A stretch of 64,000 nucleotides of DNA, from assembly GCA_002839765.1 (NCBI GenBank), contig PGYR01000014.1, forward strand, positions 45,179 through 109,178. Reading direction: 5' to 3'. Each line of letters starts with the position of its first letter. The first letter of the stretch is position 1. Positions 8,421 to 17,660 of the stretch are shown one piece after another. This DNA comes from Ignavibacteriae bacterium HGW-Ignavibacteriae-4. Lineage in GTDB: Bacteria > Bacteroidota > Ignavibacteria > Kapaibacteriales > UBA2268. Under the pieces are notes generated by a model, which saw only the letters and a program-made list of their open reading frames with translations, had not been told where the DNA came from and made no database searches. The position numbers and the translations under genes are program-made.

Positions 8421-10112
8421 ATGCTAAAGTCATTACATATAAAAAACTTTGCGATAATAGTAGAACAAGTAGTCGAATTCGACACTGGTCTCAATATTAT
8501 TATTGGTGAAACTGGTGCTGGTAAATCTATTATACTAGATGCTATCGGTATCTTATTAGGTAAACGTGCATCGCAAGATATGATTCGTAAAGGAGAAGAA
8601 AGAAGTGTTATAGAGGGTACTTTCTATGATGATAGCTTGACTTTCAAAGTCGAAGATGAAGTTTTCAGCAAGGAATTCATCATCCGTAAGGAGATAAGAT
8701 CGAACGGAACTTCTAGATTATTCTTGAATGATACACCAATTCAGATTAATGATATAAAAGCAATAGCACCTAGACTAGCAAATTATCATTCGCAAGATGA
8801 AAGCATAGTACTGCGCGATGATGAAAGTCACATAGATTTCTATGATGATTTTATAATATTCGATGGATTGATTGAAGATTATCAGAACAAAAAATCGAAC
8901 CTAATAAGCGAGTATAATAAGCTAAGAAAGATGATTAGAGACAGAGATGAATCCATACAGAAAAAGGATTTTCTCGAGTATCAGCTCAATGAAATAAACA
9001 AAATCAATCCTAAAGATGGCGAATTAGCTGAGATAAACGAACAATTACAACTAATAGAAAACTCAGAAGAAATACTAGAATCATCACAAGAACTAACAGA
9101 GTTAACAAATGGCTCAGATGATGCTATATACAGCAAACTCAGAAGAGTTATAAAACTTTTGGAAGATTTAGGTAGATTTAATAGTGATTTTACAACCTAT
9201 TTGGAAGAACTCAATAGTTCATTAGTATCTATTAATGAGTTGGGTAATGTAGTAGCAGATTTCAGTGCGGGTATTAGTTATAATCCTATAGAAACTGAAA
9301 ACATCAGAAAACGAAGCGTAGAACTACGTAACCTAGAAAAGAAGTACGGCACTATAGAAGAAATCCTCCAAAAGAAAGTAAAGATGGAAGAAGAACTTTC
9401 TTTGATTGATGATTATGATTATATCATCGACAGACAAAGATTTCTTATAGAAGATTTGGAAAAAGAAATCGGTGAAGTAGCTAAGAAAATATCAATAATA
9501 AGAAAGAAAAATACAGAGAAATTCTGTACTAATCTAATAGATTCTCTCAGTAATATGGGAATACCAAATGCTGGGTTCGAAGTTCAAATACAGAATATAG
9601 CTACCGAAAGCAATGAGCCAACAGCAAGGATTAACAATAAGAAATATAAGCTCTTCGACAAAGGAGTTGATAGTATAGTCTTTCTCTCAGCTATGAACAA
9701 AGGAGAGGGGTTAAAACGCCTTTCAGAGTTTGCTTCTGGTGGTGAGCTTTCTAGAATCCTACTTTCACTAAAAGGAAATAAGGTAAACACAAATATTAGT
9801 CCTGTTCTTATACTAGATGAGATAGATACTGGAATATCAGGTAGAGTCTCACAACTAGTTGGTCAACAAATGAGAAAAATATCTGAGAAAACTCAGATAG
9901 TAGCAATCACACATTCTCCACAGATAGCAGCCGCAGGTGATACGAATTTTGTAGTCCGAAAAGAGATAGTTAACGAAAGGACTATTTCTAGGATTTATAA
10001 GCTCAATGAGAACGAAAAAACAATAGAAATAGCCAAACTCATTAGCGGAAGCGACACCACTTCAAATAGTTTAGAAAGTGCTAAAGAATTGATAAATTCA
10101 AGCTTTTATTGA
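8421..10112 (+). CDS. recN: DNA repair protein RecN
   Basis: RecN is an SMC-like ATPase acting in double-strand-break repair. The 563-residue protein has an N-terminal Walker A GETGAGKS (residues 29-36), a long charged coiled-coil middle (about 150-370), and a C-terminal half with the ABC signature ASGGELSRILLSLK, Walker B LILDEIDTGISG and the ITHSPQIAA switch. It follows ftsK on the same strand. Its last 7 nt overlap the 3' end of the opposite-strand polysaccharide co-polymerase gene, so there is no room for a terminator between them. Confidence 0.97.
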   Translation: MLKSLHIKNFAIIVEQVVEFDTGLNIIIGETGAGKSIILDAIGILLGKRASQDMIRKGEERSVIEGTFYDDSLTFKVEDEVFSKEFIIRKEIRSNGTSRLFLNDTPIQINDIKAIAPRLANYHSQDESIVLRDDESHIDFYDDFIIFDGLIEDYQNKKSNLISEYNKLRKMIRDRDESIQKKDFLEYQLNEINKINPKDGELAEINEQLQLIENSEEILESSQELTELTNGSDDAIYSKLRRVIKLLEDLGRFNSDFTTYLEELNSSLVSINELGNVVADFSAGISYNPIETENIRKRSVELRNLEKKYGTIEEILQKKVKMEEELSLIDDYDYIIDRQRFLIEDLEKEIGEVAKKISIIRKKNTEKFCTNLIDSLSNMGIPNAGFEVQIQNIATESNEPTARINNKKYKLFDKGVDSIVFLSAMNKGEGLKRLSEFASGGELSRILLSLKGNKVNTNISPVLILDEIDTGISGRVSQLVGQQMRKISEKTQIVAITHSPQIAAAGDTNFVVRKEIVNERTISRIYKLNENEKTIEIAKLISGSDTTSNSLESAKELINSSFY

Positions 10113-11260
10113 GTTAATTCTTTTCTTATCTCAAGATACGATAAGACTAAGAATAAAAGCAATATAACAACTGTTGAAATAAATATAGATATGAAGAATA
10201 TCTTTCCTCTACTTGGAGAATATTTACTCTTTGGCTCAATAGCTGTATCTAATACTTGAACAACAGGTATATCTTTCTCTTCTTGTATTGCTTCTTGGTG
10301 TTTCTGAGTTTCGAGATATGTAAGTACATTCATTAATATTGTCTTATCTCTGAATAACTCCAAATACTTACGTGTTAAATTCGGAACTCTATTCAAAGAT
10401 ATAGAAAATTCATCCTCATTACCAGCTTGTAGCTCATTAGATTGTCTTTGTAGAAAATCTACTTGACTTTGTAATGCGGTAATTTGTGGTGAATTCTCAG
10501 CATATTGTATTTTTGCTAAATTCAATTTTGTTTTAGTTTCAGTCAAAAGTGAGTTTAGTTCAATGACTTGTGATACAATTGCAGTTGTTTGCTCTTCTAG
10601 AGCAAGGACTTTGTTTGTACTTTGAAAGTTTTCCAATTCAGTAGAAACAGAATCCAATTGGATTTTATATTTTCTTATTTCGTTTTCTACGTACATTCTA
10701 GAATTCTTTGCAGTAGAGCTATTTTTCTCAATCAGAACTTCATTAAGAGCATCTATAGCTACGTTTGTTAATTTATATGATAACTCTGCCGCTGCAGCTT
10801 TTTCCTTATCATTAGGTAAGTACCCAGTAGGAATATACCCACTAAGAATGATAATACCAGATTTCTCAACTTCAACTTCAAAAAGTGAAGGAATATATCC
10901 GATTATATCTTGTTTTTCGAATTTCTTGAAAAGAACATTATCTTTTAATTCTAATTTATTATATATTTTTTCAGCAACTGATCGACTGGAAAGAATAGAT
11001 TTCATCAATTTAGAACGACTATCTACTTGACCTCCACCGCTTAGGTCTATCATCCCACTAACGTTCTGCAAAAATGAGTTCAAACTACCACCTGAAGTCT
11101 TTTCTGGAGGCATAATAGAGGAGTTAGCCATATATGTATATGGCATAATAAAAGTATAGCCCATAACTATAGCAACTATAGTTGCAATCGAAAGAGCAAT
11201 TTTGATTTTACTCTTTTTTAGTTTGTCGAGTATATTTTCAAATGTAATAGAATCTTGCAT
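10106..11260 (-). CDS. Wzz/GumC-type polysaccharide chain-length determinant (co-polymerase)
   Basis: The 384-residue protein has one membrane helix near residues 17-40 and another at about 352-378, with a large periplasmic part between. That part holds a Wzz motif-like segment, then predicted coiled coil at about 190-290 rich in Q, S and E. Proteins of this layout regulate surface polysaccharide chain length or support its export; no cytoplasmic tyrosine kinase domain is fused here. The start codon overlaps the stop of the SLBB exporter gene by one base (TAATG), so the two are translationally coupled and probably work as one export complex. No glycosyltransferase or flippase gene adjoins them, so the polymer is unknown. 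Confidence 0.85.
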   Translation of the reverse strand: MQDSITFENILDKLKKSKIKIALSIATIVAIVMGYTFIMPYTYMANSSIMPPEKTSGGSLNSFLQNVSGMIDLSGGGQVDSRSKLMKSILSSRSVAEKIYNKLELKDNVLFKKFEKQDIIGYIPSLFEVEVEKSGIIILSGYIPTGYLPNDKEKAAAAELSYKLTNVAIDALNEVLIEKNSSTAKNSRMYVENEIRKYKIQLDSVSTELENFQSTNKVLALEEQTTAIVSQVIELNSLLTETKTKLNLAKIQYAENSPQITALQSQVDFLQRQSNELQAGNEDEFSISLNRVPNLTRKYLELFRDKTILMNVLTYLETQKHQEAIQEEKDIPVVQVLDTAIEPKSKYSPSRGKIFFISIFISTVVILLLFLVLSYLEIRKELTQ

Positions 11261-12894
11261 TATTTTAATCTCACTAATGTTATGATAACCCCTACTACTG
11301 TAACTAGTTGTGCAGCAATGGTTAGTGCCGTAGTAAATATCTCGAAGAATGTAACTTCTTCTTCAGGTGGAACTAATATAGTATCACCAGGTTCTAATAC
11401 ATAGTTGTAATCTTCAGCAAGGAATTGCTCACCTTTCGATTTAGTTACAAAAGTCTCATCAATATCAGCTCTGTAACCGAATCCACCAGCTAAAGCAACA
11501 TAATCCAAGTAATCAAAATCTTTGTTATACTGAACGTTACCAGGATTATTTACCCTACCTTGAATATTGATAAAATCAATTGATTCTGGTACGATAATAG
11601 AGTCTTTATTCTGTAATAAGATATTATCTACACTAGAGGGGTCATCCACAGCTTTTTTGAAATTGATTGCCATCAGACCTTTCTTCTCAGAAATCCTAGC
11701 TGCGAAGTACTTCAATTCACTCTTTGTCATCTCCGATCTATCTATTGTCTTCAGACGCTCTAATTCGGCATCTGTTCTTTCCATTTCTTTTTGTCTGATA
11801 AGTATTGACGCGGATTCATAAGCATTGTCATCAAATCCACCTGCCCTAGCTATTATATCACTGATTCTAGTTTTGCCTAATTCGATAGTATATTTACCTG
11901 GGTACTTTACTTCACCCAATACTTTCACATAACTAGGAGTTGTCCAATTTTCTTTTTTCTTGACATATACTCTGTCACCCGGTCGTAACTCCATATCATT
12001 TGGTAATGAAGAAGATTTATATAGGTTTTCTCTCCAATTAGTCAAATCTAGATAAATTTTCTCAACAGTTACACCATTACTCTCTAAACGGCTTATTTCT
12101 ACACTAGTTAAGTCAGATGAAGATAAAAACCCTTGAGACATTTTGATTAAAGTAGATAGGCTATCACCTTCTATAAATTCCACTTCTATTTTCTTGGGTA
12201 CTTCACCGTTTATTTCAATAGTTGATTTGTTATTATAAGGAGGGACTATAATTTGGTCACCACCTGATACATAAGGGTTAGCTGATTTATCACCTATATT
12301 GAAAAATTTAATCAAATCAACTTTGATTATTGAGTCTTTACGAAGTAATCTAATATTACGTAAAGAAGATTTCCGTTCAAATCCTCCAACTTTATTAATT
12401 ACTTCATTTACTCTCTCAGTAGAGGTAGCAGCAACCGTAGCTTGAGTAAATGTCTGACCAGAAACTGTAACTTTAAACCTTCTGATATTTGAAAGTATAA
12501 CGCTTATCTCTTTTGAGTTATAGACATTCCTTACTTTGGTCTCTATTAGTTTATATGATTCTTCTAGAGTTTTATTTTGTAAATCAATTACACCTACATT
12601 CCTGATAAGTAATCTACCATCAGGCAATATAGTGGCTTTTACTTGCTCACTTCTAGAGGAAACAATATTGATTATGAATTCATCACCAGGACCAACAATA
12701 TATTCTTTCGGATCAATAGCACCATCAAGTAGCCCACCAGTCATACTTGAGTTTTCAAGTAACTGTTTAACTTTTGATGTGTCTTGTGCTGATTCTGCTC
12801 CGCCTGTCACTACTTCTTCATCGAATTGAGCCGACAGCAGAGTTAGATTAAAGATAAGAATAAATAAGAATGAGAATATTTTTTTATACTTCAT
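11260..12894 (-). CDS. Polysaccharide export protein with SLBB domains (Wza-like)
   Basis: The 544-residue protein begins with a signal peptide ending LLSAQ; there is no lipobox cysteine. A Poly_export domain starts near residue 62 (YIVGPGDEF, LPDGRLLIRNVG) and is followed by several SLBB-type units, seen in GEVPKKIEVEF, GEVKYPGKYTI with ARAGGF, and GRVNNPGNVQY with ALAGGF. A hydrophobic helix at about 520-540 could be the outer-membrane segment found in Wza-type channels. It is upstream of and coupled to the co-polymerase gene. A role in passing surface polysaccharide across the outer membrane follows from the family. Confidence 0.88.
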   Translation of the reverse strand: MKYKKIFSFLFILIFNLTLLSAQFDEEVVTGGAESAQDTSKVKQLLENSSMTGGLLDGAIDPKEYIVGPGDEFIINIVSSRSEQVKATILPDGRLLIRNVGVIDLQNKTLEESYKLIETKVRNVYNSKEISVILSNIRRFKVTVSGQTFTQATVAATSTERVNEVINKVGGFERKSSLRNIRLLRKDSIIKVDLIKFFNIGDKSANPYVSGGDQIIVPPYNNKSTIEINGEVPKKIEVEFIEGDSLSTLIKMSQGFLSSSDLTSVEISRLESNGVTVEKIYLDLTNWRENLYKSSSLPNDMELRPGDRVYVKKKENWTTPSYVKVLGEVKYPGKYTIELGKTRISDIIARAGGFDDNAYESASILIRQKEMERTDAELERLKTIDRSEMTKSELKYFAARISEKKGLMAINFKKAVDDPSSVDNILLQNKDSIIVPESIDFINIQGRVNNPGNVQYNKDFDYLDYVALAGGFGYRADIDETFVTKSKGEQFLAEDYNYVLEPGDTILVPPEEEVTFFEIFTTALTIAAQLVTVVGVIITLVRLK

Positions 12895-12947
12895 TTATTT
12901 CATTTTGTTAATAAAAGAATTAGTTTTTATAATTTACATATAAAAAC

Positions 12948-13724
12948 ATGACCAAATTTACTGATTTTATTAATAATACAATAACAAATTCTGGAAATAT
13001 ACTACGTACTGGATTCGGTAGTAAGTTTCAAATTGATAACAAAATTGGAAAAAATAATCTTGTTACAGAATACGATTACAAAAGTGAAAAGTATATAGTA
13101 GAAGAGATTAAGAAAGCATTCCCTACTCATAATATAATATCCGAAGAAAAGGGAAGTGTAGATAACAATAGTGAATATGATTGGATAATTGACCCATTAG
13201 ATGGAACTGTTAATTATGCAAATAATATACCTATATTCAGTGTAAGTATAGCACTTAGCAAAAATGGAGAGTTGATAGCTGGTGCTGTTTATCAGCCTAT
13301 ACTCAATGAACTTTTTAGTGCAGAACTCGGGAAAGGAGCAAAATTGAACGGAGAACCAATTACAGTATCTAATAAAAGTGACATGAATACTTCATTACTC
13401 GTAACTGGTTTCCCTTATGATATAAATAATGATCCTAAAAATGCGATTAGGAGCTTCACGAGTATCGTAAAACGTGGAATTCCAATAAGAAGACTGGGCT
13501 CGGCAGCTTTAGATTTAGCTTATGTAGCTTGTGGAAGATTTGAGGGTTTTTGGGAAGTGAATTTGAATAGTTGGGATGTAGCTGCAGGTATATTGATTGT
13601 AAACGAAGCAGGTGGGAAGTGTACTAACTACAAAGGAATTAAGTCATTAGTAGATGATAAAGAGATATTAGCAACAAATGGTCAGATTCATGACGAAGCA
13701 TTACGAGTAATAAATGAAGATTAA
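12948..13724 (+). CDS. Inositol monophosphatase family protein (SuhB-like)
   Basis: The 258-residue protein has the metal-site motifs of the family: the Glu-Glu pair in ISEEKG (66-67), DPLDGTVNYA with Asp82 and Asp85, and WDVAAGILIVNEAGG in the C-terminal half. Members hydrolyse inositol-1-phosphate or related sugar or nucleotide phosphates; SuhB also has roles in rRNA transcription in E. coli. The true substrate cannot be told from sequence. The frame overlaps dapF by 11 nt, starting a compact run of six genes in the same direction. Confidence 0.93.
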   Translation: MTKFTDFINNTITNSGNILRTGFGSKFQIDNKIGKNNLVTEYDYKSEKYIVEEIKKAFPTHNIISEEKGSVDNNSEYDWIIDPLDGTVNYANNIPIFSVSIALSKNGELIAGAVYQPILNELFSAELGKGAKLNGEPITVSNKSDMNTSLLVTGFPYDINNDPKNAIRSFTSIVKRGIPIRRLGSAALDLAYVACGRFEGFWEVNLNSWDVAAGILIVNEAGGKCTNYKGIKSLVDDKEILATNGQIHDEALRVINED

Positions 13725-14547
13725 AATAACATATATGTCTGGTGCTGGGAATCTATTCACAGTAATTGATAATACCTCTAATATATTATCTAGTGAACAG
13801 GGTAAGTCTCTGGCTCCTATTTTGTGTTCTGTTAATGAAAAAAACAAATTTGAGACTGAAGGATTAATGCTATTAGAGCAAAGTGCCGATTACAACTTCA
13901 AATGTGTCTTTTTTAATCCAGATGGTAGTACTGGGATGATGTGCGGAAATGGTGGTAGAGCAATTGTAAAATTTGCTCTAAACAAAGGCGTTATCAAAAG
14001 TAATCAAGATAAAGTACTATTCGAAATGGCTGGTGCAGTTTATTCAGCTGAAATACTTGACGAATTAATTGACTTAGAAATGCCTAATATCAGAGATTAT
14101 AAAGTGCAAACTCTGAAATTACAAGGGCGACTAGTGAATACTCATTATGTAGATAATGGTAGCCAGCATACAGTAATCCGAATAGATAAGATAGACTTGC
14201 TCGATATATCAAAGCTTGATATTAATGGAATTGGAAGAGAAGTAAGATATAACGAAGCATTTGGAAGCATTGGCTCTAATGCCAATTTTTATGATGTGAA
14301 AGGTAAAATAGTTTATCTCCGAACTTATGAGCGAGGAGTAGAGAAAGAAACTGGAGCTTGTGGAACTGGTGCAGTTGCTACTGCTATAACTGCAGTTGAA
14401 GAAAGTGGTCTTAACTTCCCAGTGGATATAATACCAACAAGTGGCGAAAAGATTACGATAGATAAAAGAATAGATGTTAAAAAAGGGACAAAGTTTCATC
14501 TAATTGGTCCTGCAATTATATTAAAAGAAATGGAAATAGAGGTTTAG
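13714..14547 (+). CDS. dapF: Diaminopimelate epimerase
   Basis: DapF interconverts LL- and meso-diaminopimelate, needed for lysine and for peptidoglycan cross-links. The 277-residue protein shows the N-terminal MSGAGNLFTVIDN segment and the two catalytic cysteines: Cys77 in MCGNGGR and Cys216 in ETGACGTGA. The ATG at 13714 lies inside the end of the preceding gene and matches where homologues begin. The M20 amidohydrolase gene begins 3 nt after its stop, so the pair may be one transcription unit. Confidence 0.96.
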   Translation: MKIKITYMSGAGNLFTVIDNTSNILSSEQGKSLAPILCSVNEKNKFETEGLMLLEQSADYNFKCVFFNPDGSTGMMCGNGGRAIVKFALNKGVIKSNQDKVLFEMAGAVYSAEILDELIDLEMPNIRDYKVQTLKLQGRLVNTHYVDNGSQHTVIRIDKIDLLDISKLDINGIGREVRYNEAFGSIGSNANFYDVKGKIVYLRTYERGVEKETGACGTGAVATAITAVEESGLNFPVDIIPTSGEKITIDKRIDVKKGTKFHLIGPAIILKEMEIEV

Positions 14548-14550
14548 ATT

Positions 14551-15726
14551 TTGACTGAAAAAGAAGTACTAGAACAAGCGAAGAAATTGTTCCCAAAAAT
14601 GCAGAAGATAAGAAGAGATATTCATTCAAATCCCGAATTATCTTTCAAAGAATTTGAGACTTGTAAATATATACAAGAGAAATTGAATGAATTGGGTATT
14701 GAGAATCAAGTCATAGGCAATACAGGTGTAGTAGCTACTATCGGAAATGGTGATAAATGCGTGGGTTTAAGAGCAGATATTGATGCATTGCCTATTATTG
14801 AAGATACAGGATTAGACTTTGCTTCTAAAAACGAAGGTGTTATGCATGCTTGTGGTCATGATATGCATACTACTATGCTAATTGCAGCTGCGGAAATCTT
14901 AAAATCAATGGAAGATTCACTAGGTGGAATAATTAAGCTTATTTTTCAACCTGGAGAGGAGAAACTACCCGGCGGTGCAAGTATCTTGATAAAAGAAGGA
15001 GTGCTTGAAAACCCTAAAGTAAATGCTATTTTCGGACAGCATATTTATCCAGGTGAAAGCGAAGGAATGATATCATTGAATAGTGGGCCAGTAATGGGAG
15101 CACCAGATGAGTTGTACTTTACTATCAGAGGTACTAGTACTCATGCGGCCCAGCCACAATTGGGACATGACCCTATAGTAGCTGCTTCTCAACTGATAAT
15201 TCATTTTCAAACTTTGATGACTAAGTATAAGGATCCTATAGAAGCAGGTGTTCTTAGTATAACTTCAATTAATGGTGGGAATACTACGAATGTTATTCCA
15301 GATGAAGTTAAACTAATGGGTACTTTGAGATCTTTCAATGAGGAATGGAGAACTCAGATGCACAAACTTATTGAAGAAAACTCAGTAGCTTTGTGTAAAT
15401 TGTATGGTTGCGAAATTGATGTAGAGATAAAAAAAGGATATCCACCAGTGATAAATGATGAAGCATTGACTGAATTGACCATTAGCAATGCCAAAAATAT
15501 AGTTGGAGAGGATAATACTATTGTTTTCGAGCCGAAAATGTGGGGCGAAGATTTTGCTTTCTATGGTAAAAACATACCTGCTACATTTTGGTTCGTAGGA
15601 GTACGACCCAAAAATTTAAAAAAGATGCCAGCATTGCACAATTCAAAACTCTCACCAAGTGAAAATGCAATGCCTATAGGTACTAGTATGTTAGTAACAG
15701 CAGCCATTAATTATTTAAGGGGATAA
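14551..15726 (+). CDS. M20 family amidohydrolase/aminoacylase
   Basis: The 391-residue protein has the M20D metal-binding signature: HACGHDMHTTM (Cys101, His103, His106), PGEE with Glu136-Glu137, and His164 in GQHIYPGE. A dimerisation domain insertion (about 185-295) contains STHAAQP. The family splits N-acyl amino acids, hippurate, indole conjugates or N-acetyl-diaminopimelate. Its position directly after dapF would fit a role in diaminopimelate/lysine metabolism, but that is only context. The start codon is TTG at 14551, 3 nt after the dapF stop; the next in-frame ATG would remove 16 conserved residues. Confidence 0.9.
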   Translation: MTEKEVLEQAKKLFPKMQKIRRDIHSNPELSFKEFETCKYIQEKLNELGIENQVIGNTGVVATIGNGDKCVGLRADIDALPIIEDTGLDFASKNEGVMHACGHDMHTTMLIAAAEILKSMEDSLGGIIKLIFQPGEEKLPGGASILIKEGVLENPKVNAIFGQHIYPGESEGMISLNSGPVMGAPDELYFTIRGTSTHAAQPQLGHDPIVAASQLIIHFQTLMTKYKDPIEAGVLSITSINGGNTTNVIPDEVKLMGTLRSFNEEWRTQMHKLIEENSVALCKLYGCEIDVEIKKGYPPVINDEALTELTISNAKNIVGEDNTIVFEPKMWGEDFAFYGKNIPATFWFVGVRPKNLKKMPALHNSKLSPSENAMPIGTSMLVTAAINYLRG

Positions 15727-15729
15727 TAT

Positions 15730-16107
15730 ATGAATAGATTATTAGTAGTAGAGGACGATCCGGGACAACAAAATCTTTTACAGATGATTTTCAAATATTC
15801 TGTTAAGTTAGATATTGTAACAGATAATACATACAATCTAAAAGATGCTGTAGAGCAATTACAAAAGAATGAATACGATATGGTAGTTTGTGATTTGAGA
15901 CTTCCGTATTCAGACAATATAATGCATACTATCGATACAATCGAAAAACATAAACGAAAATCGAAAGTAGTTTACTGCACAGTTGAAGATTTGAATCCGG
16001 ATACCATGAAGTACATTAAAGATCATGATTCATTGTTTGTATCAAAAAATCTTGATTTTATGAATTATCTTCAACTTGAATTAGAATCCAACTTGAGATC
16101 ATCTTGA
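15730..16107 (+). CDS. Single-domain response regulator (receiver only)
   Basis: The 125-residue protein consists of one CheY-like receiver domain. The acidic pocket Glu8-Asp9-Asp10, phospho-acceptor Asp55 (VCDLRLP), Thr84 and Lys106 are all in place, so it should be phosphorylatable. There is no output domain and no histidine kinase next to it, so its partner is unknown. A good ribosome-binding stretch AAGGGGAT lies upstream. Its stop codon overlaps the TTG start of the meaB-like gene (TTGA). Confidence 0.92.
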   Translation: MNRLLVVEDDPGQQNLLQMIFKYSVKLDIVTDNTYNLKDAVEQLQKNEYDMVVCDLRLPYSDNIMHTIDTIEKHKRKSKVVYCTVEDLNPDTMKYIKDHDSLFVSKNLDFMNYLQLELESNLRSS

Positions 16108-17087
16108 AATATGACTTGGAAGAAATAACGAAAGCTCTTTTAGAAGGAGATTTGAGCTATTTATCCAGGTCAATTACATTGATAGAAAGTACTTCTGACA
16201 ATCATTTCAAGCTAGGGCAAGATATACTAGAAAAAGTGTTAGATAAAACTGGTAATTCTATTAGAATAGGAATAACTGGTCCACCCGGTGTAGGCAAATC
16301 CACACTAATTGATATACTTGGATTACACTATTGTGAATTGGGTTATAGAACAGCAGTGTTAGCAATTGACCCTTCTAGTAAGGTAAGTGGTGGCTCAATA
16401 CTTGGTGATAAAACGAGGATGACTGCACTAGCTCAACATAAGAACTCCTACATCCGCCCTACCCCATCTTCCGGTATGCTAGGAGGAACTGCCTCTCGAA
16501 CCAAAGAATCAATATTACTTTGTGAAGCTGCTGGATTCGAAAGAATAATAGTAGAAACCGTTGGTATTGGTCAGAATGAAATCAATATTGCTTCGATAGT
16601 AGATGTACTTGTTATGCTTCTAAACCCCGGTTCAGGTGATGAATTGCAAGGTATAAAACGTGGGATACTAGAAGTATCTGATATACTAGCAATTAACAAA
16701 GCTGACACTAAAGATAGTTTAGTAAATAATACAGTTCTTGAATACAAGAATGCTGTTAGAATTCTGAATTATGATAAAGAATTTTGGCGAAGAAAGGTAA
16801 TTAAGATTTCGGCATTAGATGGCACAAACCTAGAAACCTTAGCGAATGCGATTGATAGTTTTTGTAAAGTATCGAAAGAAACTGGCTTTTTTGAGAATAA
16901 TCGCACCGAACAAGAGAGTGAGAGACTAATTGAAATACTTAAGGAAGAAGTGCTTAAAAAGGCATTTCAAAACAAGGACTTTGAAGCAAAGTATAACAAT
17001 ATAATTGAAAGAATAAAGAACAAACAAACTACTGCCATCAAAGGCGTAATGGAACTATTGAACGATGCGAATAGCGGCAGCAACTAA
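16104..17087 (+). CDS. MeaB/ArgK-family P-loop GTPase
   Basis: The 327-residue protein contains Walker A GPPGVGKS (residues 59-66), AIDPSSKVSGGSILGDKTRM, a switch region ETVGIGQNE and the base-specificity motif NKAD. The family (MeaB, ArgK/YgfD) loads and protects adenosylcobalamin enzymes such as methylmalonyl-CoA mutase; no mutase gene is visible in this window. The start is TTG, overlapping the previous stop as TTGA, and the C-terminus overlaps rdgB by 23 nt. No in-frame ATG exists nearby that would keep the conserved N-terminus. Confidence 0.93.
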   Translation: MKYDLEEITKALLEGDLSYLSRSITLIESTSDNHFKLGQDILEKVLDKTGNSIRIGITGPPGVGKSTLIDILGLHYCELGYRTAVLAIDPSSKVSGGSILGDKTRMTALAQHKNSYIRPTPSSGMLGGTASRTKESILLCEAAGFERIIVETVGIGQNEINIASIVDVLVMLLNPGSGDELQGIKRGILEVSDILAINKADTKDSLVNNTVLEYKNAVRILNYDKEFWRRKVIKISALDGTNLETLANAIDSFCKVSKETGFFENNRTEQESERLIEILKEEVLKKAFQNKDFEAKYNNIIERIKNKQTTAIKGVMELLNDANSGSN

Positions 17088-17652
17088 TAACCTGAATAAG
17101 ATAACGGAAATTCAGCACATAATGATTGCAAGTGGGTTGGAAAACACAGCGATTGTTAGCCCTAAATCATTGAATATAATTAGTGACCCTGATGAGAATT
17201 CTGATACATTAGAAGGAAATGCAAGAATAAAAGCAATTTCTCTTTTCGAGAAAACGGGCATACCGTCATTTGCAGATGACACTGGATTATTTGTAGAAGA
17301 GTTAAGTGGTAAACCGGGAGTTCGTTCTGCTCGATTTGCTTCTGAAAATGCAAATGATTCAGATAATAGAAAACTATTATTAAAATTACTTGAAGGTAAG
17401 ACTAATCGAAAAGCATATTTTGAAACAGTTATATGCTTCATTTCTGATAACGAAGAAAAATACTTCAGTGGCCGTTGTACTGGTTTTATAAATAGTACCG
17501 AACGTGGTAGCAACGGGTTCGGATATGATTCTATTTTTATTCCAGATGGATATAATGAAACTTTCGCAGAATTAGCACCTAATATCAAAAATAAAATCAG
17601 CCACCGGTATAATGCAATAATTGGATTTACCGAATGGCTGAAATCTTTATAA
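17065..17652 (+). CDS. rdgB: XTP/dITP diphosphatase (RdgB/HAM1 family)
   Basis: This enzyme removes pyrophosphate from non-canonical purine triphosphates (dITP, XTP) to protect DNA and RNA. The 195-residue protein has the family N-terminus AAATNNLNKITEI, FADDTGLFVEEL with the acidic metal/catalytic residues, GVRSARFA, the substrate loop GSNGFGYDSIF and the C-terminal SHRYNA. The ATG at 17065 is inside the meaB-like gene; homologues start a few residues before the ATNNxxK motif, supporting it. It ends 8 nt before the convergent PorE-like gene. Confidence 0.95.
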   Translation: MRIAAATNNLNKITEIQHIMIASGLENTAIVSPKSLNIISDPDENSDTLEGNARIKAISLFEKTGIPSFADDTGLFVEELSGKPGVRSARFASENANDSDNRKLLLKLLEGKTNRKAYFETVICFISDNEEKYFSGRCTGFINSTERGSNGFGYDSIFIPDGYNETFAELAPNIKNKISHRYNAIIGFTEWLKSL

Positions 17653-17660
17653 TCTCTTTT